A stretch of DNA of 64,000 nucleotides, taken from contig JBHBQE010000002.1 in assembly GCA_041776485.1 (NCBI GenBank), forward strand, positions 62,001 through 126,000. The letters run 5' to 3'. A program made the translations under genes and the position numbers. Each line of letters starts with the position of its first letter. Positions within the stretch are counted from its first letter, which is position 1. This DNA is from JBHBQE01 sp041776485 (GTDB lineage Bacteria > Bacillota > Clostridia > Lachnospirales > Lachnospiraceae). Of the stretch, positions 24,851 to 33,282 are shown one piece after another. Under the pieces are notes generated by a model, which saw only the letters and a program-made list of their open reading frames with translations, did not search any database and was not told the DNA's origin.

Positions 24851-26034
24851 AAGATATTACAGCTTATCTTGGAAATTATCTAGTGAAAAATAAAGTAAGA
24901 AGGATAACTTTAACAATATTATTTATAGTAACTTTTTTATTTTTATGTCTGCTTATATTCTATCTCTATACAAATAATTTTACCAATGTATTTAATCATG
25001 AAGAACTGAATAAATATGTTTCCTATGTGCCCTGTTCATTTAATGACAGAATCCGTAAAAACAGAAAGGCCTTGTATTTTGACAGAGAGGGGATTAGGAG
25101 TTATCTTGAGGAATATAACAGCAATGCAATAAAGTCGAGGAATGCCTATATAATTGAAGCCGGTGGACATTATGCCGTTATAGATGAAATATACGGGGAG
25201 CAGGTGGACATTGATAAAGTGCTTTTGTATATGGATATTTTAGGATTTGTGGAGCTGGAGAAATTTTACATACAGCCAAAGGTAAAGAAAGAGGATATAA
25301 AGTTGGCAGTAGCTGAGGCTAATTCAAGGATTGACTGGTGTATAAATTATAGTAATGGTCAGTCCATAAGTTCAGGAATTGAATATGTGTATATTAACAG
25401 GGATGGTAAGATAAGCATAGATAATAGTTTTATTGACAGAAAACTCCGGGAGGTGCTTGCCGGTTATGAGGATATTAATAAGGGCTGCAGTATCGTGGCA
25501 ACAGATACAGATAAGCCTGTAGATGTGGTTGGCGGCAATTGGGGTATGGGTTATATGGACTATAATTCAGAGCTTGAATTTGCCAGGGAGGCATTTTTAA
25601 AGGGTAATTCATACGATAACAGAGAACCTGATTTTACTTTTTATAAACCTGTGGGGAACACTTATTTAGAGATTAGTATAGGAAGTCAGCACGCATGGTA
25701 TTATGAGCAGGGAAAATTGATTTTGGACACAGACATTGTGACAGGAAACTGTGACGGAAGATATGATACACCCACCGGAGCCTATACAATTCTTGAAAAG
25801 GACAAGGAAAGGGAGCTTGTATCTCCAAGTTTGCCGGGCGGTATAGTTGTGGATAGATGGATACGTCTTACATGGGAGGGCATAGGGCTGCATGACGCCA
25901 AGTGGAGAGAGGAATTTGGCGGCAATATATACAGAACTAACGGTTCTCATGGCTGTGTAAATATGCCCCGTGACTTTACGCACAATTTATTTAACAGGGT
26001 CGAGGTGGGAACAATCGTGGTAATCCATGATTGA
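24847..26034 (+). CDS. Membrane-anchored L,D-transpeptidase (YkuD domain)
   Basis: Forms 3-3 crosslinks in peptidoglycan or attaches proteins to it, outside the membrane. The 395-residue protein has a membrane helix near 21-43, a central domain of unknown type (about 60-260) and a C-terminal YkuD domain (about 270-394). The catalytic HGCVNM (Cys near 370) lies behind GIGLHDA with the partner His. The TTG start overlaps the stop of the ATPase remnant; it has no clear ribosome site, and a GTG at codon 15 is an alternative. It converges on the cyclophilin gene with a shared terminator. Confidence 0.88.
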   Translation: MKDITAYLGNYLVKNKVRRITLTILFIVTFLFLCLLIFYLYTNNFTNVFNHEELNKYVSYVPCSFNDRIRKNRKALYFDREGIRSYLEEYNSNAIKSRNAYIIEAGGHYAVIDEIYGEQVDIDKVLLYMDILGFVELEKFYIQPKVKKEDIKLAVAEANSRIDWCINYSNGQSISSGIEYVYINRDGKISIDNSFIDRKLREVLAGYEDINKGCSIVATDTDKPVDVVGGNWGMGYMDYNSELEFAREAFLKGNSYDNREPDFTFYKPVGNTYLEISIGSQHAWYYEQGKLILDTDIVTGNCDGRYDTPTGAYTILEKDKERELVSPSLPGGIVVDRWIRLTWEGIGLHDAKWREEFGGNIYRTNGSHGCVNMPRDFTHNLFNRVEVGTIVVIHD

Positions 26035-26085
26035 TTTTTGGATTACATCGAATAAATTTATAAATATAGAATATTTGAATATATT

Positions 26086-26118
26086 AAATCCCACCTTCAA
26101 AGGAAAGTGGGATTTATT
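26086..26118. terminator. Bidirectional terminator between convergent genes
   Basis: AAATCCCAC (26086-26094) pairs with GTGGGATTT (26107-26115) and is flanked by A- and T-rich tails on the two strands. It serves the L,D-transpeptidase and, in reverse, the cyclophilin gene. Confidence 0.8.
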
Positions 26119-26139
26119 TATACAGACTAAAGGAGTAGA

Positions 26140-26856
26140 TTACTCCTCAATGGTAATACTTGTTATGACGGGCTGTGATTCCGGCAGGATAGTTCCGTTA
26201 TTATCTACAGGGCTTGCAGATTCGCAAACTTTATCAACAACATCAATCCCTGAGGTTACGTAGCCGAAGCAGGCATAGTCGCCGTCAAGAAATGTGGCGT
26301 CATCATGGCAGATAAAAAATTGTGAGCTGGCGGAATTATACATCTGACTTCTAGCCATGGAGATTGCCCCCTTTGTGTGGGACAGGGTATTGTTCACGCC
26401 ATTATTGGGGAATTCACCAAGGATATTTTCGTCACTTCCGCCGGTGCCGTTACCCAGAGGATCGCCCCCCTGCATCATAAATCCGGACATAATTCTATGG
26501 AAAGTAAGCCCATCATAGAATCCGTCCTTTGCAAGTTTGACAAAATTTGTCACTGTGACCGGTGCAGAGTCAGCGTCTAACTCTACAGTAATGGTGCCAT
26601 AGTCTTGAATATCAATAACTGCATTAACTTTTCCGCTCATAAGTTTCTCTCCTTTTCCATCCCAGTAATCTCCCCCACCAAGATTATTCATTGGTTCTGT
26701 ACTGCTGTCTGTAGTGGTTTCTTTGGTATCTTCGGCAGAATTTTTTTCTGTACCGCTTGGCAAAAATACAAAGCAAATAATGGAAATTATCAGAAAGACC
26801 GCCAATACTCCGACTACTATAAGGGGTTTATTGTTTTTTTGATTTTTATTTTTCAT
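26140..26856 (-). CDS. Membrane-anchored cyclophilin-type peptidyl-prolyl isomerase
   Basis: Catalyses proline cis-trans isomerisation, here outside the membrane. The 238-residue protein has an N-terminal membrane helix (about 11-31), a Ser/Thr/Glu-rich linker, and a cyclophilin domain (about 75-236) with FHRIMSGFMMQGGDP, SMARSQ and SSQFFIC. There is no lipobox Cys, so it is anchored by the helix. AAGGAGATATATC precedes the ATG. It has its own promoter at 26882-26910, with a second upstream promoter that drives a structured RNA. Confidence 0.92.
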   Translation of the reverse strand: MKNKNQKNNKPLIVVGVLAVFLIISIICFVFLPSGTEKNSAEDTKETTTDSSTEPMNNLGGGDYWDGKGEKLMSGKVNAVIDIQDYGTITVELDADSAPVTVTNFVKLAKDGFYDGLTFHRIMSGFMMQGGDPLGNGTGGSDENILGEFPNNGVNNTLSHTKGAISMARSQMYNSASSQFFICHDDATFLDGDYACFGYVTSGIDVVDKVCESASPVDNNGTILPESQPVITSITIEE

Positions 26857-26881
26857 GATATATCTCCTTACACAAGCAACT

Positions 26882-26910
26882 ATTATAAGGAAAGTTATAG
26901 TGTATTACAA
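26882..26910 (-). promoter_or_regulatory. Cyclophilin gene promoter
   Basis: On the minus strand, TTGTAA (26910-26905), 17 bases, TATAAT (26887-26882); the leader is about 20 nt and contains AAGGAG. Confidence 0.7.
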
Positions 26911-26926
26911 GACATTAATAAAGAAA

Positions 26927-26992
26927 ATCCAAAGTTTGAAGCGCCCGGTTAAGCTCCAATTGTTTAGGCACTACTCCGCCAACCTTGGATAT
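26927..26992 (-). ncRNA. Candidate structured RNA (small RNA or leader element), unidentified
   Basis: A strong promoter on the minus strand (TTGACA 27027-27022, 17 bases, TAGGAT 27004-26999) places the 5' end at about 26992. The RNA folds with an outer stem AUCCAAGG (26990-26983) with CUUUGGAU (26934-26927), one GU pair. Inside are a GGC/GCC hairpin with an 8-base loop and a 7-bp hairpin UUGGAGC/GCUUCAA with loop UUAACCGGGC. UUUUCUUU follows the outer stem. It matches no riboswitch, 6S, SRP or tRNA pattern that I know. It may be an independent small RNA or the leader of the cyclophilin gene. Confidence 0.5.
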
Positions 26993-26998
26993 AGCGGA

Positions 26999-27027
26999 AT
27001 CCTACATAGGAAATAAAATATTGTCAA
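26999..27027 (-). promoter_or_regulatory. Promoter of the structured RNA
   Basis: TTGACA (27027-27022), 17 bases, TAGGAT (27004-26999) on the minus strand; near-consensus. Confidence 0.7.
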
Positions 27028-27165
27028 TAAAAAATAGATGGGACAGATTGCAGATGGGGTTTACAAATATATGATAGCATTTACCATGGCTTTGACCGGT
27101 CTTGCATATCCGCATAAACTAATATATAATAATAAACAACTATACCTTATGGTATTAACAGAAAC

Positions 27166-27250
27166 AAATAGGAATTGACCGAGCTCTTTGAGCGAGGGAT
27201 ACTTATTGACCTTTAGGTCAATAAGATGGGAAGATTAGGAAGAGATAAAT
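27166..27250. repeat. Dispersed 85-bp repeat, copy A
   Basis: 81 of 85 positions match 44881-44965. It contains a perfect palindrome TTATTGACC-TTTA-GGTCAATAA and a GAGCTCTTTGAGC hairpin. This copy ends 15 bp before the mecA-like start. Between 27028 and 27165 I see only AT-rich sequence and a short ORF without a ribosome site. Confidence 0.8.
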
Positions 27251-27265
27251 TAAGATTTATAAAAT

Positions 27266-27973
27266 ATGAAATTTCAAAGAATTAATAAAAATGTAATCCA
27301 ATGTACTATGACCAGTGAGGAAATGCTCACCAGGGGGCTTAGTGTGGATGATATTATAGAGGATAGGAAAAAGGCGGAGGAACTGCTCCAATACGTTCTG
27401 TCTATGGCAAGCGGCGAAGTTGATTTTGTAAGCCATGGAGATGTATTAAATGTTCAAATGTCCGTTTTAAATGATGGAAGCGTTTCTCTTATGATTTCTG
27501 ATGACCAAAATGCAGCAGTGCGTGCAATTGCAGAGCAGCTAAAGGAGAAGCTTAAGGAGTTTTCCAGCGTTTTAACTCAAACCAGAGAAAAGCTTATAGA
27601 AAATGGAGATTCTGCCAAGGGTAAGGAAAAGCTGATTAAGTATTTTATCAATACTAAAGGCAGCGATAATAAGGTAGTAGATTTTGATTTTTGGGCAAGG
27701 CTTTCTTCATTGCAGGATTGCATAAATATGGCAAAAGTACTTTCCAGAAACAATATAGAAAATATCAAGGCGGATTTGTATAAATACTATGATGATGAAT
27801 ATTATATATGTATTCATTTGTCTATGAGCAGATTGGAAATGACAAGAAATCTTTTCACCATGTCAGAGTATTCCGATGATGTAAGCTCAGAGGCTTCTGA
27901 TTATTTAATGGTGTGTGAGCATGGCAAGCTCCTCATTAAAGACAATGCATTAAAGAATTTGGCATTAATCTAA
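27266..27973 (+). CDS. mecA: MecA-like adaptor protein
   Basis: MecA/YpbH adaptors deliver proteins to the ClpC unfoldase for degradation. The 235-residue protein has an N-terminal domain (about 1-75, with SVDDIIEDRKKAEELL), a charged linker and a C-terminal domain (about 135-225), the usual architecture and length. The linker is rich in Lys and Glu. No ribosome site lies before the ATG; the dispersed repeat ends just upstream. It is convergent with the AraC gene, two bases apart. Confidence 0.82.
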   Translation: MKFQRINKNVIQCTMTSEEMLTRGLSVDDIIEDRKKAEELLQYVLSMASGEVDFVSHGDVLNVQMSVLNDGSVSLMISDDQNAAVRAIAEQLKEKLKEFSSVLTQTREKLIENGDSAKGKEKLIKYFINTKGSDNKVVDFDFWARLSSLQDCINMAKVLSRNNIENIKADLYKYYDDEYYICIHLSMSRLEMTRNLFTMSEYSDDVSSEASDYLMVCEHGKLLIKDNALKNLALI

Positions 27974-27975
27974 TA

Positions 27976-28935
27976 TTACAATTTTTGCTGCTGAATTTCC
28001 TTTCTCATTTGACGCGGAGTGGTTCCGTATGTTTTCTTGAAGGCTTTCTGGAAATAACCGTCTCCATAGTAGCCGACAAGCTGTGCTATTTCCGCTATTG
28101 AAAGCGTGTTGTCATATAGAAGTTCAAGTGCTTTTGTCATCCTGAGATTTCTTGTATACCCATTTATAGTGTTATTAAAGCAATACTTAAATCCTGTGAC
28201 AAGCTTTTGCTGATTAATTGCGAATTCTTTAGTAAGCTTTGCTATTGTATAATCCTCTGAAAAATGTGTATCCATATAGGTTTTAATATCTTTTAGTATG
28301 ATTTTATCATTAGGTGAGAGATAAACGGCGGATTTAGGAGAGCTGTTGTATACATAATCGTAAAGAAGTGAAAAAACCTCATAGGATTTCCCGTGAATAT
28401 ACATCTTCAAAGCATTTTTCTCCAGGTTACACTCCTTCATGCTATTGCAGATTGCGGTTATCTTGGGGATAATAATTGGGTTAGGATTAAGAACTGCGGC
28501 AGCTTTTTTATAAAAATTTTCATCCAGTTTAATCGGAAGATTATGAAAAAATTTTTCCCTGAATATAAAACCGATATTTATTAGTCTTATATTAGGCTCT
28601 ATTCTTTTGTATCCGCAGTAATTATACAGGTTTACATAGGAATTAAGTCCATAGTCAAATTCATATATATTATCCCTGGTTTGATAGTATGAGGCAGAAC
28701 CAGTGTAATATTGACTGACTTCGATGGTTAACTCGTTAATGTACTCTTTTATAATAAAGGGTTTTGCCAGAGTACAGTCGGAAACTGCCACCAATGCAGT
28801 CTCTACATCTCCTAATATAGAAAAGCCGCCACTTCCCTGATTATCTTCTAAAGTATAGTCAATCCGCCATGGAGAAGCTTTTTTTCTAAAACCAAAATTT
28901 TCAAAATCCTTCCAATAATCCTCAAGAGTTCTCAT
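27976..28935 (-). CDS. AraC-family transcriptional regulator
   Basis: The 319-residue protein has an N-terminal effector region without recognised motifs and a C-terminal double helix-turn-helix (about 215-315) including LSIAEIAQLVGYYGDGYFQKAFKKTYGTTPRQMR, here quoted in parts: IAQLVGYYGDGYFQKAF and YGTTPRQMRKE. It is divergent from the ABC/ECF transport cluster and shares its promoter region, so it very likely controls that cluster. In yersiniabactin-type systems an AraC regulator binding the siderophore sits next to paired ABC half-exporters, a similar layout. Confidence 0.9.
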   Translation of the reverse strand: MRTLEDYWKDFENFGFRKKASPWRIDYTLEDNQGSGGFSILGDVETALVAVSDCTLAKPFIIKEYINELTIEVSQYYTGSASYYQTRDNIYEFDYGLNSYVNLYNYCGYKRIEPNIRLINIGFIFREKFFHNLPIKLDENFYKKAAAVLNPNPIIIPKITAICNSMKECNLEKNALKMYIHGKSYEVFSLLYDYVYNSSPKSAVYLSPNDKIILKDIKTYMDTHFSEDYTIAKLTKEFAINQQKLVTGFKYCFNNTINGYTRNLRMTKALELLYDNTLSIAEIAQLVGYYGDGYFQKAFKKTYGTTPRQMRKEIQQQKL

Positions 28936-28983
28936 TGTTATAACCTGTTTTTCTTAAAGTATTTTCTGTGTTATTTAAAGAGA

Positions 28984-29012
28984 ATAATACTATTAATATC
29001 CCTATAAATCAA
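28984..29012 (-). promoter_or_regulatory. Promoter of the AraC-family gene
   Basis: On the minus strand, TTGATT (29012-29007), 17 bases, TATTAT (28989-28984). Confidence 0.6.
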
Positions 29013-29055
29013 CATTTATATATTAATACCTGTTCTATTCAAAGAAAACTTGTTA

Positions 29056-29084
29056 TTGAAAATATACAGGTCATAAGCTATAGT
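29056..29084 (+). promoter_or_regulatory. Promoter of the ABC/ECF transport cluster
   Basis: TTGAAA (29056-29061), 17 bases, TATAGT (29079-29084). The -10 box runs into the palindrome at 29083. Confidence 0.7.
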
Positions 29085-29098
29085 TAGCAACGTCTAAC
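29083..29098. promoter_or_regulatory. Operator GTTAG-N6-CTAAC (metal-regulator-like)
   Basis: GTTAGCAACGTCTAAC covers the end of the -10 box and the expected transcription start. The same pattern occurs at 57280 and 57312 on the flavodoxin operon promoter. The form resembles DtxR/IdeR-type boxes; the regulator is not in the window. Confidence 0.6.
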
Positions 29099-29136
29099 CA
29101 AAGAAAGGACAGCAGTATTTGAAGGGAGTGATTTTT

Positions 29137-30930
29137 TTGAATAGGAAGTCCAAAGGAATTCTTGAACATATTTTTTACTATTCCAGTGAAGGAAAGAGCT
29201 TTCTTATTGTGAGTATATTTTTATCCGCATTAGGTACATTATGTAATATAGTTCCGTACCTGTCAGTATATTTTATAGGAAAAATATTTTTAACGGCAGG
29301 AGAAAACAGGCAGTATGTTTTCCTGTGGATAGTTATAGCGGGTGTTGCTATTTTACTGAATTTGATTTTAAGCTTCTTAGGGGGATTAGGTTGTCATAAG
29401 ATTGCATTTGATATTTTATACAGATACAGAATCAGACTTATGGAGCATTTAGGGAAGTTACACATAGGATTTTTTTCTAATAATACAAGCGGGAATATAC
29501 AGAAAATAATGAATGAAAACATTGAAAAGCTGGAGGCTGTAATTGCGCATATGCTGCCTGATCTGATAGGTTCAGCTGTCATGTTGATTTGTTTGTTTTT
29601 AGGAATAGCTTATCTGAATGCTATCCTGGCAATTGCCGTATTAATCAGCGTAATCGTAGCATTCGTATTTCAATTCATAATTTTTGGCGGAGAAAAGGCT
29701 AAGGAGGTATATGCAAGTTATACAAAGTCAACTGCTAATATAACGGGTAAATTTTCAGAATATGTAAGGGGAATGGCAGAAGTAAAGCTCTTCGGCAGAA
29801 TTGGAGGAATATCGAAGGGTTTGGAGAAAAATCTTGATGAATGTCTGGATTGGGAGATAACAAATTATAAAAGATCCGCATTTTTTATGAGCATGTACAA
29901 AAGTATAGTTTTATCTTTACTGACAGTTGTAGTTCCAATCGGCGGCTTTCTTATCTTAAAAACTCCGGATAGTAATACAGTTTTAGCAATAATTATGGCG
30001 CTTATCATTGTTCCGGCTCTTTATGAACCGCTTCTTACCTGTATAGATTATGCCACTCAGATTAATTTTACAAAAGCAGGACTTGTACAGATAGAAAATA
30101 TTTTAGATGAGCCTGTTATCGTAACAAAAGCGAATACGGAAAAGTTAAGGGGGTTTGGAGTTTTTTTTGATGAAGTTTCATTTTCATATGAAAGTGAAGC
30201 AAATCCTCTGAGAAAAATGGCATTGAATAAGGTGTCATTTACGTGTAATGAAATGGAGATGACAGCCCTGGTCGGTGAAAGCGGTTCAGGGAAATCTACT
30301 ATAGGTCAATTACTTTTAAGATTTTATGAGGTGCATGAGGGAAGCATCAGAATTGGCGGAAAGGATATAAAAAGTATATACACAGAGGATTTGATGGAAA
30401 AAATTGCTTTTGTTTTTCAAGATACCCATATATTTTCTGATACTGTGAAAAATAATATTTCTATGAACCGAAGCTACTCTGATGAGGAGATAATGGAAGC
30501 GGCAAAAAAAGCAAGATGTCATGATTTTATAATGAGGCTTCCTGAGGGGTATGATACTGAGATAGGCTCAGGAAACATAAAACTGTCGGGAGGAGAAAGC
30601 CAAAGAATTTCAATAGCTAGGGCTTTCTTAAAGGAAGCTAAGATAATTATTTTAGATGAGGCATTGGCATATACCGACGCAGAGAATGAAAATCTTATAC
30701 AGGAAGCAATCAGGGATTTAATTGAGGATAAGACAGTAATTGTGATTGCTCACCGTCTGAAGAGTATTATGGACGCAGATAAAATTATTGTTTTAAAAGA
30801 GGGAGAGATTGTAGAAGAAGGAACACATCAAGCACTTATGGAAAAAGGCGGAGAGTATAAATTTCTCTGGGATTTACAGTTTGAAGCCGAGTCTTGGGAA
30901 ATTGCGGGCAAAGGAGATGATATTTTATGA
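29137..30930 (+). CDS. ABC half-transporter, exporter fold (membrane + ATPase), first subunit
   Basis: The 597-residue protein has six membrane helices (about 15-300) fused to an ATPase domain with Walker A GESGSGKST (about 380), Q-loop VFQDTHIF, signature LSGGESQR, Walker B IIILDEAL and the switch His in IAHRLKS. Note that Walker B is followed by Ala rather than the usual DEPT/DEAT. It pairs with the next gene (ATGA overlap) as a heterodimer. The TTG at 29137 is preferred, eight bases after AAGGGAG; TTG 29119 is possible. The pair resembles YbtP/YbtQ/IrtAB-type proteins, exporter folds used for siderophore import, which is inference from context. Confidence 0.88.
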   Translation: MNRKSKGILEHIFYYSSEGKSFLIVSIFLSALGTLCNIVPYLSVYFIGKIFLTAGENRQYVFLWIVIAGVAILLNLILSFLGGLGCHKIAFDILYRYRIRLMEHLGKLHIGFFSNNTSGNIQKIMNENIEKLEAVIAHMLPDLIGSAVMLICLFLGIAYLNAILAIAVLISVIVAFVFQFIIFGGEKAKEVYASYTKSTANITGKFSEYVRGMAEVKLFGRIGGISKGLEKNLDECLDWEITNYKRSAFFMSMYKSIVLSLLTVVVPIGGFLILKTPDSNTVLAIIMALIIVPALYEPLLTCIDYATQINFTKAGLVQIENILDEPVIVTKANTEKLRGFGVFFDEVSFSYESEANPLRKMALNKVSFTCNEMEMTALVGESGSGKSTIGQLLLRFYEVHEGSIRIGGKDIKSIYTEDLMEKIAFVFQDTHIFSDTVKNNISMNRSYSDEEIMEAAKKARCHDFIMRLPEGYDTEIGSGNIKLSGGESQRISIARAFLKEAKIIILDEALAYTDAENENLIQEAIRDLIEDKTVIVIAHRLKSIMDADKIIVLKEGEIVEEGTHQALMEKGGEYKFLWDLQFEAESWEIAGKGDDIL

Positions 30931-32687
30931 AAGAGCTTATAAGGAAATTTACTATGGGTCACCCTGAGCAGGTATATGAGCCTGCCGCATGGTATTTTTT
31001 AGAGGGCTTCACCATGACCTTTCCTGCTGTAGCAGTTTACTTTGCAATAAACCTGTTTATTAACAACTTTAATAATCCGGGGGTTATATTCAGCAAGGGA
31101 TATTGGACAATTACATTATGGATGGCTGGATTTTTCCTGTTGCAATTACTTATCAGCACATTAACCTTTTTAAGGACATTTCTTCCCGGCGCCAAAAATT
31201 CAGCTCAAAATAAGAAAGATTTTGTGCAAAAGCTAAAATGCCTGCCGCTTGGTTTTTTTTCTAAAACACGCTGCGGAGAGCTTATAAATACTTTTACCGG
31301 AGATTTTTTGGCTATTGAGCAGAGTATGGTGGGGGCGTTTACAGGATTATTTGGTGTTATATTTTCCTGTGTAGTAACTTCATTTTTCATGTTTTGGTTT
31401 AATTGGGAAATGGCGCTTGCTTTTTATATTACCATTCCGGTATCTGCCGTTATTATTTTGATTTCATTAAAGGTTTTGGGGAAATTAATAGTTAACTCAA
31501 GAGTTGCTAAGGATAACACGGCAGAAGCGTTAAATGAGTACCTTGCAGGGTTGAAAATTCTTAGAAATTATAATCAGGTTGGTGGTGGATTTTCTAAGCT
31601 TGTGGAAGCATATGAACATCTGAAGGATATTAGTATGCAAGGGGAGAGTATAGGCGGCGCTCTTTTAGGCTTTGCTTTAACCTTTGCAAGGGCAGGACTT
31701 CCTCTTATGTGTTTTGCAGGATTCTATTTGCTTATGGGAGGCAAGGTGGGTTTAGCCGAATTTTTAAGTATAATTATAATTGGTACCAAAATCATAAGTC
31801 CACTTCTTACTTGGATTAGGTATATGGCTATACTGAGAATGCACTATGTTAGCGCCACGAGAATTGACAGGGTTATGAAGGAAAAGGAATTACAGGGAGA
31901 GGGGACAATAGATGGTGTTAATGATATAGAGTTTAAAAATGTTAGCTTTTCATACTTAAATGGAAGCAATGTTATTGATGATATATCCTGTACTTTTAAG
32001 AAAAACTCTCTTACCGCTATCGTAGGTCCAAGTGGAGGCGGAAAATCCACGATACTAAGGCTTATAGCAAGGTTTTGGGATATTAACGCAGGGACAATAA
32101 AGGTTGGAGGAACTCCGTTAGATGAGATAAATCCCGATAGCTGGCTTAGTAATATTTCTATGGTTTTGCAAGATGTTTACCTTTTCCACGAAACTGTAAG
32201 GGAAAATATTATATTTGGGAAGAAAAATGCCACGGATAATGATATGATTCGTGCTTCAAAGCTTGCAGGATGCCATGAATTTATAGAAAAGCTTCCTAAT
32301 GGCTATGAAACCCTGGTAGGTGAGGGGGGCTCCACATTATCAGGGGGTGAAAAGCAGAGGGTTTCAATTGCGAGAGCAATACTAAAGGATGCACCGATTT
32401 TATTACTTGATGAACCCACCTCCAGTTTAGATTCTAAAAATGAAGTATTGGTTCAGAAGGCTATATCAAATTTGGTGCAGAACAAAACTGTGATAATGAT
32501 TGCCCACAGATTAAAAACGATAAAAAATGCCGACCATATTATAGTCTTAGACCGGGGTAAGATAGCTGAGGAGGGGAACCACAGGGATTTAATGATGAAG
32601 CAGGGACTTTATTATAGACTATGGAATTTACAAAACAGATCAAATGAATGGAAAATTTCGCAAGGAGGAAAAGCAAATGAACAGTAA
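30927..32687 (+). CDS. ABC half-transporter, exporter fold, second subunit
   Basis: The 586-residue partner of the preceding gene, again with a membrane domain of six helices and an ATPase domain: Walker A GPSGGGKST, signature LSGGEKQR, Walker B ILLLDEPTSSLD, switch His in IAHRLKT. All catalytic residues are in place. It overlaps the first subunit by four bases and the ECF S-component by 11 bases. Confidence 0.9.
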   Translation: MKELIRKFTMGHPEQVYEPAAWYFLEGFTMTFPAVAVYFAINLFINNFNNPGVIFSKGYWTITLWMAGFFLLQLLISTLTFLRTFLPGAKNSAQNKKDFVQKLKCLPLGFFSKTRCGELINTFTGDFLAIEQSMVGAFTGLFGVIFSCVVTSFFMFWFNWEMALAFYITIPVSAVIILISLKVLGKLIVNSRVAKDNTAEALNEYLAGLKILRNYNQVGGGFSKLVEAYEHLKDISMQGESIGGALLGFALTFARAGLPLMCFAGFYLLMGGKVGLAEFLSIIIIGTKIISPLLTWIRYMAILRMHYVSATRIDRVMKEKELQGEGTIDGVNDIEFKNVSFSYLNGSNVIDDISCTFKKNSLTAIVGPSGGGKSTILRLIARFWDINAGTIKVGGTPLDEINPDSWLSNISMVLQDVYLFHETVRENIIFGKKNATDNDMIRASKLAGCHEFIEKLPNGYETLVGEGGSTLSGGEKQRVSIARAILKDAPILLLDEPTSSLDSKNEVLVQKAISNLVQNKTVIMIAHRLKTIKNADHIIVLDRGKIAEEGNHRDLMMKQGLYYRLWNLQNRSNEWKISQGGKANEQ

Positions 32688-33279
32688 AAAGGTAGGATTA
32701 AAAGATATTGTACTTATTACGCTGCTGACAGCAATCATGCTTGGAATACAGACGCTGGTATTATTTCCGTTTATGACAAATCTTAATTTTGTTATATGGT
32801 TTGTGGGAGGAATAGATTGGCTGTTATGCGGAATCATTTACTGCTTAATGATAGCAAAGTCTCCTAAAATCGGGACGGCACTTATATTCTCATTTATATT
32901 TGCTATATATTATTTTTTCACCAACAGTATGATTGTCATTAGCATTATAATAGTTTTAGCAGGAATAATTATGGAGATTATTCTGTTAAATGATGGTTAT
33001 AGGAATAAGGTAAAGGCTACCATTGCCTATATGATATTTGGTGTGACAATTGGAATGGCTCCTAATGTTCTCATTCTCCTGCAACGGGATACAACTGTCG
33101 CAACTATGCTTAAACAGGGAATCACTCAAGAATATATTGATTCAATGTTTGCAGTATATAACGCTAAAAATATTGGTATAGGTATAGTCTTAACTATTGT
33201 TGGTGCGATTGCAGGTTCTCAAATTGGATATAAGGTATTAAATAAATATTTTGTTTCAAACGGAATGGTAGAAAACTAG
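32677..33279 (+). CDS. ECF transporter S-component, Trep_Strep/MptD family
   Basis: A 200-residue, very hydrophobic protein with about six membrane helices, of the Trep_Strep (PF09605)-type S-components that bind the substrate of an energy-coupling-factor transporter. The ligand of this family is not settled. The ATG at 32677 has AAGGAGG eight bases upstream; the frame is open to 32644 inside the ABC gene. The T and A components follow, so the module is complete. Confidence 0.8.
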   Translation: MNSKKVGLKDIVLITLLTAIMLGIQTLVLFPFMTNLNFVIWFVGGIDWLLCGIIYCLMIAKSPKIGTALIFSFIFAIYYFFTNSMIVISIIIVLAGIIMEIILLNDGYRNKVKATIAYMIFGVTIGMAPNVLILLQRDTTVATMLKQGITQEYIDSMFAVYNAKNIGIGIVLTIVGAIAGSQIGYKVLNKYFVSNGMVEN

Positions 33280-33282
33280 ATT

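Noticed and set aside
26927..26992. tRNA reading of the structured RNA.
   Set aside because: The outer stem resembles an acceptor stem, but there is no T-arm, no anticodon arm of proper form and no CCA end.
27038..27178. 46-codon ORF on the plus strand between the structured RNA and mecA.
   Set aside because: No ribosome site, no promoter, and it ends inside the dispersed repeat; nothing in its sequence looks like a protein family.
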